From positions 1 to 54,886 of the forward strand of contig CAYHPY010000015.1 of the NCBI GenBank assembly GCA_964358485.1: DNA of 54,886 bases. The letters are read 5' to 3'. Each line of letters starts with the position of its first letter. The first letter of the stretch is position 1. The notes beneath the pieces are model-generated. The model was given only the letters and a program-made list of their open reading frames with translations, was not told where the DNA came from and did not search any database. Both the position numbers and the translations under genes were made by a program. Below, piece after piece: positions 30,539 to 38,596 of the stretch. Source of the stretch: CAYHPY01 sp964358485. Lineage in GTDB: Bacteria > Elusimicrobiota > Elusimicrobia > UBA1565 > UBA9628.

Positions 30539-31566
30539 AGATCGGAATTTATTGCCGGGATTTCCGGGGCGCCAACGGCATGACCAAAGCCACCGTCCTG
30601 ACCGCCCGCGCGTTTCTCAAACAGGGACACCGGGCGGAAATTCTGGCCGAAAGGGCCGAATCCTCCCGCCGCCTGGTCTCACTTTTCGGAACAGCCGCGG
30701 GGGGCCTCGCGGTCCGGAAAGCGGGAAAGAACGTGTCCGGCCTGACGGCCGGGTATGATCTATTCATCAACCAGCTTCCCGGCGCCTATTTTCCTTCCTT
30801 CGCCAAACGCAACTGGCTTTGGTTCCACGCGGCGCCCTTGGACCGTCCCCGGCATCTGGGCTTTTACCGGATTCTGGCAAACTCCCGCTATACGCGGGAA
30901 CGCTTGCGCGCGCGTTGGGGCGTCCCGGCGGAGGTTCTTTATCCGCCGGCCGCGACGGCCGACTTCCCCCCCCTGAAAAAAGAGCGGGTGATTCTTTCCG
31001 TGGGAACATTCGGCGGCAAGGCCCGCCCCAAAAACGAACTGGCGATGATCCGTCTCTTCCGGGATCTTCACGCCCGGGGGGACCTGAAAGATTGGACCTA
31101 CCATTTGGCCGGGGAATTGGAAGGGGGCCCCGCCTGGTTGGGAAAATTGAAGGCGGCGGCGGGGAAGGCTCCGGTCTCCATCCATGTCGGCGCCGGGCTG
31201 GCTTTGATGCGCCGCCTATACGGCCGGGCCGCGATCCTCTGGCACGCCTGCGGCGCCGAGCCCGACGGGCCCTGTCCCCCGGAAGGCCGGGAGCATTTCG
31301 GCCTCGCCCTGGTGGAGGGGATGGCGGCCGGGTGCGTGGTCCTGGCCCCGAACGCGGGGGGGCCGCGGGAGATCATCTCCCAAGGGAGGGGTGGCCGGCT
31401 TTACAGCTCCTGGGAGAAGCTTGGCCGATGGACCATCGACCTTTCCAAGGACGGATCGTCTTTGCGCCGCCAGTCCCGGCTCGCAAGAAAGCGTTCCCGA
31501 AACTGGAACTTGGTACGCTTCGATGGGAGGTTGAGGGAGTTGGTCGCGGCTAAAGTAAAAAAATGA
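30535..31566 (+). CDS. glycosyltransferase family 4-like
   Basis: 343 residues, GTG start with GGAGG 7 nt upstream and GTGA overlap. N-terminal KIGIYCRDFRGANGMTKATV, YDLFINQLPGAYFPSFAKRN; C-terminal VILSVGTFGGKARPKNELAM, DWTYHLAGELEGGP, IHVGAGLALMRRLYGRAAIL, EHFGLALVEGMAAGCVVLAP and GGPREIISQGRGGRLYSS. The C-terminal GT1/GT4 nucleotide-sugar domain is convincing. Last gene of the plus-strand peptide operon. Confidence 0.87.
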   Translation: MKIGIYCRDFRGANGMTKATVLTARAFLKQGHRAEILAERAESSRRLVSLFGTAAGGLAVRKAGKNVSGLTAGYDLFINQLPGAYFPSFAKRNWLWFHAAPLDRPRHLGFYRILANSRYTRERLRARWGVPAEVLYPPAATADFPPLKKERVILSVGTFGGKARPKNELAMIRLFRDLHARGDLKDWTYHLAGELEGGPAWLGKLKAAAGKAPVSIHVGAGLALMRRLYGRAAILWHACGAEPDGPCPPEGREHFGLALVEGMAAGCVVLAPNAGGPREIISQGRGGRLYSSWEKLGRWTIDLSKDGSSLRRQSRLARKRSRNWNLVRFDGRLRELVAAKVKK

Positions 31567-31613
31567 ATGAAAATAAAGATAATTCAAAATTTCACTTTCC
31601 CCACGGCCATGAT

Positions 31614-31629
31614 CCCCGCCAAGGCGGGG
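31614..31629. terminator. hairpin between convergent glycosyltransferase genes
   Basis: CCCCGCC-AA-GGCGGGG in the 68-nt gap between two convergent genes. It is symmetrical, and A/T-rich sequence lies on the left side, but no direct U-tract follows on either strand. A bidirectional terminator is plausible; its location is the main support. Confidence 0.4.
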
Positions 31630-31634
31630 AGGGA

Positions 31635-32411
31635 TCAGCGAATATCCTTCAAAATCTCGCGCACTTCGGCGTCAAACTCGCCTCCCGCCGCCCACTTGCG
31701 GCGGAACAGCTCCCGGTTTCGATCCGCCAGGACCTTTCGGCGCCCTCGGCCCCAGGCATTGCGGGTCGCGCCGCCTTCGTGAAGAACGAAGACGTCGCGC
31801 GCCAATAAAAGCCGGTAGCCCGCCCGGCGCAAGCGAAGGGAGTAGTCCTCATCCTCCTCGCCCCAAACAAAGCGCTCATCCAACGGCCCCACCTTGTCGA
31901 AGGCCGCTCTCCGGAGCGCCAGGCAGAAGCCGCTCAGCCGCCCGACGGTTTCGGCCTGCCCGTGGAATTTCAGCGCCCACGCCGCCGCGAAGCGGTCGAG
32001 GCGCTCCGCCGCGGGGGCGTGGACGCGGCCCCGGCCCGAGCCCGAGAGCGGATCGTTGGTGCAGGGGCCCGCGGCCCCCGCGCGATGATCGCGCCGCAGG
32101 CACGCCGAAAGGCGGTCCAGCCATTCCGGTCCGACCGCCGCGTCGTTGTTGAGCCAAACCAGGAGCTCGCCGCGGCTCAGGCGCATCCCCTGATTGATCG
32201 CGGCCGCGAAGTTGCGGTTTCGGGCGTTGCGAATCAGCCGGAGACCTCCGTTGCGCGCCCGCCGACGAAGGAAATCCCGGACCGAGGGGCGCGATGCGTT
32301 GTCAACGACCAGGACCTCGTGCCCCGCCGCGGTGTTGCGCCTCACGCTTTCCAGACAGCGCCGGGTCGTCGCGAGCAGGTCCCGGACCGGGATGATGATG
32401 GAGGCCTTCAT
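31635..32411 (-). CDS. glycosyltransferase family 2 (rhamnosyltransferase-like)
   Basis: 258 residues. ASIIIPVRDLLATTRRCLES, HEVLVVDNASRPSVRDFLRR, NRNFAAAINQGMRLSRGELL, VWLNNDAAVGPEWLDRL carries the NND variant of the DxD motif typical of WbbL-type enzymes, and VGPLDERFVWGEEDEDYSLR is the acceptor-side signature (DE-x-F-x-W-G-x-E-D-x-D). ATG overlaps the methyltransferase-like stop. The two GT2 domains of the 496-residue protein at 40034 share this pattern. Confidence 0.9.
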   Translation of the reverse strand: MKASIIIPVRDLLATTRRCLESVRRNTAAGHEVLVVDNASRPSVRDFLRRRARNGGLRLIRNARNRNFAAAINQGMRLSRGELLVWLNNDAAVGPEWLDRLSACLRRDHRAGAAGPCTNDPLSGSGRGRVHAPAAERLDRFAAAWALKFHGQAETVGRLSGFCLALRRAAFDKVGPLDERFVWGEEDEDYSLRLRRAGYRLLLARDVFVLHEGGATRNAWGRGRRKVLADRNRELFRRKWAAGGEFDAEVREILKDIR

Positions 32412-32965
32412 GGCTTTTGGAAAAAATCGAAGGTGTGGTTCCAGCGCCGGGCCCGCAAGGGCGGTCCGGAGCGGCTCTTGCGCCAGAACAAATAATTCAA
32501 GGAGCGCCGCGCGCCCCCGGCGGCCTTGAAGTCGAACCGGCGGAACCGGCCCAAGATTCCCCGCCTGGACGGGAAAACGGAGCGGAACTCCGGGACCCGG
32601 TTCCAGCCCAGCAGAAGGATTCCTCCGCGCCGCAACCCGGCCCAGCACGCCTCGTATGCCGCCTCCGCCTCGCGGGGATCGTCCAAGCCGAACCCGAGCA
32701 GGCCGTTGAGGACGATCAGGTCCAAGCCGCCCTTGGGCAGGAATTTCCCCAGTTCCCGAAGCTCGCCGACAAAATGCCGGGGGCCCCCGAACGCGGCCCG
32801 CGGTCCGAGGCGGTCCAGGGTCCAACAGGCCTTGCCCGAAAATATCCGGTGATAGCCCGCCGACCGGCGGTCGCAGCCGGCCAAAAGCACCCTCGGAAGC
32901 CGGGGGTCCGCGGCGAGGGCCGGGAGGATGCTCTTTTCCAAGAGAATCCGGTCGGGAAGTTTCAT
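32408..32965 (-). CDS. SAM-methyltransferase-like protein
   Basis: 185 residues from MKLPDRILLEKSILPALAA (a start 18 nt earlier is possible). Rossmann-like order: RVLLAGCDRRSAGYHRIF in the motif I position but without the GxGxG loop, CWTLDRLGPRAAFGG as the acidic strand II, LDLIVLNGLLGFGLDDPREA as motif IV and RGGILLLGWNRVPEFR as motif V. Methyltransferase-like proteins of this size accompany glycan loci. Cofactor binding is uncertain because motif I is weak. Confidence 0.6.
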   Translation of the reverse strand: MKLPDRILLEKSILPALAADPRLPRVLLAGCDRRSAGYHRIFSGKACWTLDRLGPRAAFGGPRHFVGELRELGKFLPKGGLDLIVLNGLLGFGLDDPREAEAAYEACWAGLRRGGILLLGWNRVPEFRSVFPSRRGILGRFRRFDFKAAGGARRSLNYLFWRKSRSGPPLRARRWNHTFDFFQKP

Positions 32966-33010
32966 GGCCCGAATATGATCCATAATATCATTGCGGCCCC
33001 CGCCCGTCCA

Positions 33011-34981
33011 ATGAACCGCCCCGTCAGGCTCGCCGTCCTATCGGCCCTGCTGGTCCTCCGGCCGATCCTCCTTTGGGCGGGACCGGCAATCTTCCTGGAC
33101 GGCGCGAAAACGAGCGAGCCCATCTCCCCTTACCTCTATGGGCAGTTTCTGGAGCATGTCGGCCGCTCCATCCAAGGCGGCCTCTGGGCGGAGATGCTCG
33201 AAGACCGCAAGTTCCTGCACCCGGTGACACCGGCTTACGATCCCTGGGGCACGCGCGACGATCGGGAATGGGGCTCGGGGCCCTACCGGGTCTTGAAGGC
33301 CTCCCCATGGAAAATCCTCGGCCCCGCCGGGTCCCTCTCCATGCTTGCGGACGGGCCCGCGGGCTCCAGGCCTTCGCCGCGCATCGGCCTCCCCGGCGAC
33401 GGAACCCCCGCGGGGCTCACCCAGGACGGCTTGGCTCTGGAGAAGGCGCGGAGCTATTCGGGGCGGGCGGTCATTTTCGGCGACCGGACGGCCGGCCCGA
33501 TCGAGGTCCGCCTGACGCTCGACGACGGAACCGTGCTGAGGCGAAGCCTCCCCGACCCCGGGTCCGCGCCCGAGACCCATGAGTTCGCCTTCACGGCTCC
33601 GGCGCAAGCCGACAACGCGTCCTTCTCCATCGTGGGCCTGGGCCGTGGCTCGTTTTCGGTCCGGAGCCTCTCCTTGATGCCCGCCGACAATCTCAACGGC
33701 TGGCGACGGGACGCGGTCGGCCTGCTTCGGGATTTGGGCGCGACGGTTTACCGCTGGCCGGGAGGGAATTTCGTCAGCGGCTACGATTGGCGAGACGGGA
33801 TCGGACCCCGCGACGAGCGCCCCCCGCGCCCCAATCCGGCCTGGGCGGGCGTGGAATCCAACGACGTGGGAATCCACGAGTTTTTGGACCTGACCCGATT
33901 GCTTGGAGCCGAGCCGTATGTCGCGGTCAATATGGGGCTCGGGACCCCGGAGGAGGCGGCGGCCCTCGTGGAATACGCCAACGCTTCCACCCGGACCGCC
34001 CTGGGGCGGCTCCGCGCCCAAAACGGCCGGCCGCCGCCCTTCGGGGTTTCCTGGTGGGGAGTGGGCAACGAAATGTTTGGAAACTGGCAGCTGGGATTCA
34101 TGCCGGTCGCGCGCTACGTAAAAAAGCACAACCAAGCCGCCCTGGCCATGAAGGCGGCCGACCCCTCCATCCGGCTGGTCGCCGTCGGGGACTCCGGCTC
34201 CTGGGACCGGGCCATGCTCGAAAATTGCGCCGCCCGGATGGATCTGCTCAGCGAGCACATCTACGCCCGGGAGGATCCCGATCCCGTCCGGCATACCCGG
34301 GGACTGGCGGCGGCCATCCGGAAGGTGGCCGAGTACGCGCGGCGGGACCGGCGCGCCATCCCCGGCCTGGCGGCCAGGGACATCCGCATCGCCATGGATG
34401 AATGGAACTATTGGTACGGCCCTTATCTTCACGGGGAACTCGGAGTGCGCTATCATCTCAAGGACGCCCTGGGAGTGGCCCGGGGCCTGCATGAGTTTTT
34501 TCGGAACAGCGACATTTTCTTCATGGCCAACTACGCGCAGACCGTCAATGCCCTGGGCGCCGTCAAGGTCAGCCGGAGCTCGGCGGCCTTGGATGCCACG
34601 GCCCTGCCTCTGTTGCTTTACCGCCGGGAGTTCGGGACCATCCCAATCCGGATCTCCTCCCAGCCCCCGGGCCTGGACGTGGCCGCGGCCTGGAGCGGGG
34701 ACCGGACCGCCCTGACCGTGGCGATCGTCAACCCGGGGGCCGGCGCCGCCGGTTTCTCCTTGGACTGGCGGGGACCTCCCCTCGAGAACACGGCGCGGCG
34801 CTGGATCATCTCGGGCGGAGGAAACCCCGAAAGCTTCAACGAACCCGGGCGCCCCCCGTCCGTGACGATCACCCGGCAGGACGTGGCCCTCTCGGACGGG
34901 GCCCTGGAGACCCCTGCCTTCTCCATCTCCCTCTATCGCGTGAGGACCCGGCCCTCCGGGGCGGGAGAGTCCCCGCGTTGA
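33011..34981 (+). CDS. exported alpha-L-arabinofuranosidase, GH51
   Basis: Retaining glycosidase releasing arabinofuranose from polysaccharides outside the cytosol. 656 residues with a signal peptide (VRLAVLSALLVLRPILLWAG). The early block ISPYLYGQFLEHVGRSIQGG is typical of GH51. The TIM barrel has LGATVYRWPGGNFVSGYDWR, acid/base E354 in WGVGNEMFGNWQLG and nucleophile E464 in IAMDEWNYWYG, 110 residues apart as expected. A beta-sandwich C-terminal domain (LTVAIVNPGAGAAGFSLDWR) follows. A catabolic enzyme within a glycan assembly locus may trim the organism's own surface polymer or forage plant arabinan. Start region lacks a ribosome site. Confidence 0.93.
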   Translation: MNRPVRLAVLSALLVLRPILLWAGPAIFLDGAKTSEPISPYLYGQFLEHVGRSIQGGLWAEMLEDRKFLHPVTPAYDPWGTRDDREWGSGPYRVLKASPWKILGPAGSLSMLADGPAGSRPSPRIGLPGDGTPAGLTQDGLALEKARSYSGRAVIFGDRTAGPIEVRLTLDDGTVLRRSLPDPGSAPETHEFAFTAPAQADNASFSIVGLGRGSFSVRSLSLMPADNLNGWRRDAVGLLRDLGATVYRWPGGNFVSGYDWRDGIGPRDERPPRPNPAWAGVESNDVGIHEFLDLTRLLGAEPYVAVNMGLGTPEEAAALVEYANASTRTALGRLRAQNGRPPPFGVSWWGVGNEMFGNWQLGFMPVARYVKKHNQAALAMKAADPSIRLVAVGDSGSWDRAMLENCAARMDLLSEHIYAREDPDPVRHTRGLAAAIRKVAEYARRDRRAIPGLAARDIRIAMDEWNYWYGPYLHGELGVRYHLKDALGVARGLHEFFRNSDIFFMANYAQTVNALGAVKVSRSSAALDATALPLLLYRREFGTIPIRISSQPPGLDVAAAWSGDRTALTVAIVNPGAGAAGFSLDWRGPPLENTARRWIISGGGNPESFNEPGRPPSVTITRQDVALSDGALETPAFSISLYRVRTRPSGAGESPR

Positions 34982-36123
34982 GGCCCGTCCGGAGCCCGCG
35001 TCCCGTCGCCGCCTTCAAGCCCGGCCTCTCCAAGGCCGAGGGAGAAGCCGCCCGGATGGTCCTCGCCGGAGGCTGGGCCGGCTCCGGCATCTACGTCCGG
35101 CTCTTTGAAAGACGGCTGGCGGATGCGGCGGGGGTCCCCTACGCCCACGCCGTGACCTCCGCAACCGCGGCCCTTCATCTGGCCCTGAAGGTGCTCGAGG
35201 TCGAGGGCGGCGAGGTCATTACCACTCCGCTGACCTCCCCCGCGACCAACCACGCCATTCTCCATAACCGGGCGGTTCCCGTGTTCTGCGACGTCGAGGA
35301 AAAGACCGGGAACCTGGATCCGCTGCGGGTGGAGCAAGCCCTGGGCCCGCGCACCCGGGCCATCATCGCCGTTCATTTCAACGGCCTTCCCGCCGAGATG
35401 AACGCGCTCCGCGCCCTGGCCCGGCGCCGGGGCGTGCCCTTGGTCGAGGACGCGGGAGCGGCTCTGCCTCTCGGGGGGCTTTACCGCGGCCGTCCCTTGG
35501 GCTCGCTTGGGGACATCGCGGCCTTCTCCTTCAGCCGAAAAATCTTCAGCACCTTGGACGGAGGCGCCGTGCTTCATCGGCGGCGGGCCTGGAGCGGACG
35601 GTTGTCCCGCCTGCGGAACCTGGGGCAGAAGGAGGCCGGCGGGGCCGAGGAAAGATCCCGGGGCCTGACCGAGGCGGGCTTCCCCTACCGCCTCAACGAC
35701 GTCGCCGCGGCCATGGGGCTGTCGCAGTTCGAGCGATGGGAGAAGACATCGGCGCGCCTGGCAAAGCTCGACCGCATGTTCCGCGCCGGCCTTGCGGGTC
35801 CGGCCGTCCTGGAATTCCCCGCGGCACCGGCGCACTCCGTCCGCTCCCTATCCTGCTTTCCCGTCCGGGTCCGTTCCGGAAAACGCGCCTTGCGCGAATT
35901 CCTGCGGTCGCGGGAAATCATGACCGATGACTGGATTTATCCCAACCATCTCTTTCCTCTGTACAAACCGTGGCGCCGCCGCCTTCCGGCGGCGGAGAAA
36001 TTGGCCCGTGAACTGGTCTACCTCCCCTTCTATCCCGGCCTGACCGATGCCGAAGCCGGGCGGGTCCTGGACGCGGTCCGGGAATTCGCCCGCGGAGGAC
36101 GGACTCGAAAACCCTCCGCGTAG
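34978..36123 (+). CDS. DegT/DnrJ/EryC1-family sugar aminotransferase
   Basis: PLP enzyme of 381 residues that aminates keto-sugars. TTG start overlapping the GH51 stop. HAVTSATAALHLALKVLEVE, ITTPLTSPATNHAILHNRAV, VPVFCDVEEKTGNLDP, AVHFNGLPAEMNALRALARR, PLVEDAGAALPLG (PLP-binding Asp) and AFSFSRKIFSTLDGGAVLHR with the Schiff-base lysine are all present. LNDVAAAMGLSQFERW is the dimer segment. The usual final G of TGEGG is replaced by LDGG. Probably makes an amino sugar for the surface glycan. Its 3' end overlaps the opposite-strand PIG-L gene by about 94 nt. Confidence 0.9.
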   Translation: MRPVRSPRPVAAFKPGLSKAEGEAARMVLAGGWAGSGIYVRLFERRLADAAGVPYAHAVTSATAALHLALKVLEVEGGEVITTPLTSPATNHAILHNRAVPVFCDVEEKTGNLDPLRVEQALGPRTRAIIAVHFNGLPAEMNALRALARRRGVPLVEDAGAALPLGGLYRGRPLGSLGDIAAFSFSRKIFSTLDGGAVLHRRRAWSGRLSRLRNLGQKEAGGAEERSRGLTEAGFPYRLNDVAAAMGLSQFERWEKTSARLAKLDRMFRAGLAGPAVLEFPAAPAHSVRSLSCFPVRVRSGKRALREFLRSREIMTDDWIYPNHLFPLYKPWRRRLPAAEKLARELVYLPFYPGLTDAEAGRVLDAVREFARGGRTRKPSA

Positions 36124-36728
36124 AGCGTCCCCGCCGCCAAGCCCCGCGCGGCCGCGCGGCGGCGGACCCGCCCGAGCCAATCGGTCGAGGCAAGCTGGCT
36201 TCGGTAGGCCCGCAAGGCGCGAATTTTTTCCGGAAAGAAAGGCGTGATGTCCAGGAACCAGCCGGGCTTGGACCCGCCGTAAATCTCGTAGGCAAGATCC
36301 CGGACCCCCGGGACGGCCGCGGAGGCCTTCCGGAAAGCCCGGGCCAACGCCCGGTGGTCGGGATGAGGATCGCTCAGGGCGGGGCGATAGACCAGGTCGG
36401 GACGCTCTCGTTTGAGCAGGAGGGCCAATCTCGGGCCGAGTTCATTCTCCCGGGCCAGCCCGAGATCGGGGAAATGCCAAAACTCCAACCGCGATACCCC
36501 GAGAACCTTGGCGGCCGCGCGGGCCTCGCGGCGGCGGACGGCCGCCAGACCGCGCCCCCGATAACGCCCCTTGGGATCGCCGCGCTCTCCATCCGTGGCG
36601 AAAACGACCACGACAGGATCCCCCCGGCGCCGATGGAAAACGATGGCCCCGCCGCAGCCGATGGTCTCATCGTCGGGATGCGGGGCCAGGACCAAAACCT
36701 TGCCCCGCGGGGGCGCCCAGGCCTTCAT
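36030..36728 (-). CDS. PIG-L/LmbE family N-deacetylase
   Basis: Zinc-dependent deacetylase of N-acetylated sugars. 232 residues. VLVLAPHPDDETIGCGGAIV carries the A-H-P-D-D metal motif, VVVVFATDGERGD and RRREARAAAKVLGVSRLEFW follow, and DPHPDHRALARAF holds the third zinc histidine (H-P-D-H). KIRALRAYRSQLASTDW is the conserved helix near the end. Start overlaps the SGNH gene stop (ATGA). With the DegT enzyme it suggests an amino sugar that is deacetylated. Confidence 0.92.
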   Translation of the reverse strand: MKAWAPPRGKVLVLAPHPDDETIGCGGAIVFHRRRGDPVVVVFATDGERGDPKGRYRGRGLAAVRRREARAAAKVLGVSRLEFWHFPDLGLARENELGPRLALLLKRERPDLVYRPALSDPHPDHRALARAFRKASAAVPGVRDLAYEIYGGSKPGWFLDITPFFPEKIRALRAYRSQLASTDWLGRVRRRAAARGLAAGTLYAEGFRVRPPRANSRTASRTRPASASVRPG

Positions 36729-37456
36729 TGCGCCGCGCGCCCCGCGGAGGCAAGGCTCTCCCAAGCGGCCTCTTGAAGGAATGCCAAATCCTCCATTGAA
36801 ATCCGGAGGTCTCCGCGTCCCCAAAATTTTTCATAACCGGCGGAGATCTCGGCCAAGCCCTCCAAATCCTCCGCCGGGCCTCGGTCCGCCCGAGACGCCG
36901 GATTTTCCCGGAGGAGCGCCCCGTAAAAAACGCACGCCGTCAGGTAAGCTCCCAGGGGGGCGGCGTGCAGGCCGTCGGGAGAATAGAGCTCCAGGCCCGG
37001 CCGGCCCGCCTCGGCCCGCCGCCACGCCGTTCCCACGGGAACGACGCGGGCCGGCAGCAGCCCGCCCAACTCGGCGTATGCCGCCGCGACGCGTTCGGGG
37101 GCGGGCTCGCCCCGGGGAGCCCAAGTTTCAAAAAGGAGCGTTTCAGCTCCCGCCTCGAGCGCCTCCCGCCCCAATAGCAGGCCCTGCTCCCTCATCCCGG
37201 AAGGGTCGGCCAGGGGGCCGCGGCTGGAATCCTGAAGCACCACCGCGTTCCAGGGACCCCGGGCCAAACCCTCCCGCAGGCGTCCTTCCTCGCGGTGCTC
37301 CTTGAAACCGGCGCCGCTGCGCGCCGCGCCCTCGGCTTCCAGGCCGCCGCCGGACATCCTCCGCAGCAGGCCTGGAAGATCCTGGAGAAGGCAGTCCGCC
37401 CCGGAGCCTTGCTCCCGGAAAAAAGTCAGGCTGTTTCCGACGAAAAGAACCTTCAT
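36725..37456 (-). CDS. SGNH/GDSL-type hydrolase
   Basis: 243 residues. Block I VLFVGNSLTFFREQGSG supplies the nucleophile Ser in GNSLT; NAVVLQDSSRGPLADP is block III-like, FETWAPRGEPAPERVAAAY follows, and DGLHAAPLGAYLTACVFYG is block V with the D-x-x-H dyad. No signal peptide, so it acts in the cytosol, probably as a sugar O-acetyl esterase or acetyltransferase-like trimming enzyme. -10 TAGGAT lies 14 nt upstream of the ATG, divergent from the GT2 at 37514. Confidence 0.87.
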   Translation of the reverse strand: MKVLFVGNSLTFFREQGSGADCLLQDLPGLLRRMSGGGLEAEGAARSGAGFKEHREEGRLREGLARGPWNAVVLQDSSRGPLADPSGMREQGLLLGREALEAGAETLLFETWAPRGEPAPERVAAAYAELGGLLPARVVPVGTAWRRAEAGRPGLELYSPDGLHAAPLGAYLTACVFYGALLRENPASRADRGPAEDLEGLAEISAGYEKFWGRGDLRISMEDLAFLQEAAWESLASAGRAAQ

Positions 37457-37498
37457 GGGCGCGCCTTTCAATCCTAGATAATATCGCCCGGACTTGGC

Positions 37499-37504
37499 TA
37501 CAAT
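37499..37504 (+). promoter_or_regulatory. -10 element of the ABC-exporter operon
   Basis: TACAAT 9 nt before the ATG of the GT2 gene, with no ribosome site between (GAGGGCGCC). Another instance of the short -10 to start spacing. The divergent SGNH gene starts on the other side of the same 57-nt region. Confidence 0.5.
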
Positions 37505-37513
37505 GAGGGCGCC

Positions 37514-38596
37514 ATGGCCCCCCGCGTCACCGTCTGCGTTCCGGCCTTCAACGGCGCCCGCTGGCTGGCCGAATGCCTGCGGAGCGCCCAGGCCCAGACT
37601 TTCCTCGATTTCGAACTGCTCGTGGTCGACGACGCCTCCACCGACGCGACCCTCTCCATCGCGCGGGAATTCGCCCGCCACGACCGCCGCTTCCGGGTCG
37701 AGTCCAACAAGGCCCGCCTCGGCTTGGTGGGAAACTGGAACCGTTGCTCGAGGCTGGCCCGGGGCCGTTGGCTCAAGTTTCTTTTCCAGGACGATCTGCT
37801 GGCTCCCGACTGCCTCTCTCGGATGCTCACGGCGGCCGGCCCCCGGGACTCCGTGGTGGCCTGCCGCCGCCGCATCCGCTTCGAGCCGGGAGTCTCCGCT
37901 TCCCTAAAAAATCTATATCGAAAACACCTCTCGGAGCACAGCCTCTCCAAACGCTTTCCGGGGAAGACCCGGATCTCCCCCGAAAGCTTCGCCGCCCTCC
38001 TGCTCCGCTTTCCAGGCTTCAACTGCGTAGGAGAGCCGAGCGCCGTCATGATCCGCGCCGGGGCCCTGCTCCGGCACGGCCTCTTCAATCCCGACCTGGC
38101 CATGCTCTGCGATTGGGAACTGGTCGCGCGCCTGGCCGTCCACTCCGGCCTCCGCTACCTCGACGCCCCTCTGGCCGTCTTTCGGGTCCACCCGGGGGCC
38201 GAGAGCGCCGAGAACCGGAGGCGGCCCTACCGGGCGGAAGTCATCGACGAATTGCTGATCCGCCACGACCTGGCCTACGCCCCGGTCTACGCCCCCGTGC
38301 GGCGGCTGGCGGCCCGCCTGCGCCCTCCCGCCGACCTTGAGAACTCCCTGGCCGCCGCGGTCCGCGTCGCGCGCGGCGAGGCCCGGAGGTTCGCCTCCGA
38401 TTCCCGACGGCCGGACCCCGGGGCCCCGGCGGCCTTCCGTTGGGCTTTGGACTCCCGCCCCAAGCTGGGAGAATTGCTTCGCCGCCCTCCGGGGCCACGA
38501 GTCCCCGCCGCCGATCCCCGGCGGATCGCCGCCCTCAAGCTCCTGGCCGAACTCAACGCCGACCGCCTGCCGGCGGGCGCGGGGATTTGGACATGA
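37514..38596 (+). CDS. glycosyltransferase family 2
   Basis: 360 residues. VTVCVPAFNGARWLAECLRS, FELLVVDDASTDATLSIARE, NKARLGLVGNWNRCSRLARG and WLKFLFQDDLLAPDCLSRML (DxD as QDD) give the GT-A catalytic half. FNCVGEPSAVMIRAG and LCDWELVARLAVHSGLRYLD are the acceptor half, followed by a helical C-terminal extension of about 110 residues (YAPVRRLAARLRPPADLE). First gene of the operon that encodes the exporter. Confidence 0.9.
   Translation: MAPRVTVCVPAFNGARWLAECLRSAQAQTFLDFELLVVDDASTDATLSIAREFARHDRRFRVESNKARLGLVGNWNRCSRLARGRWLKFLFQDDLLAPDCLSRMLTAAGPRDSVVACRRRIRFEPGVSASLKNLYRKHLSEHSLSKRFPGKTRISPESFAALLLRFPGFNCVGEPSAVMIRAGALLRHGLFNPDLAMLCDWELVARLAVHSGLRYLDAPLAVFRVHPGAESAENRRRPYRAEVIDELLIRHDLAYAPVYAPVRRLAARLRPPADLENSLAAAVRVARGEARRFASDSRRPDPGAPAAFRWALDSRPKLGELLRRPPGPRVPAADPRRIAALKLLAELNADRLPAGAGIWT

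Noticed and set aside
22060..31566. Calling the cassette a classical lasso peptide cluster
   Set aside because: No transglutaminase-like B2 protease, no adjacent lasso cyclase and no core region in the peptide. The asnB at 12.5-14.4 kb keeps an intact glutaminase Cys and looks like true asparagine synthase.
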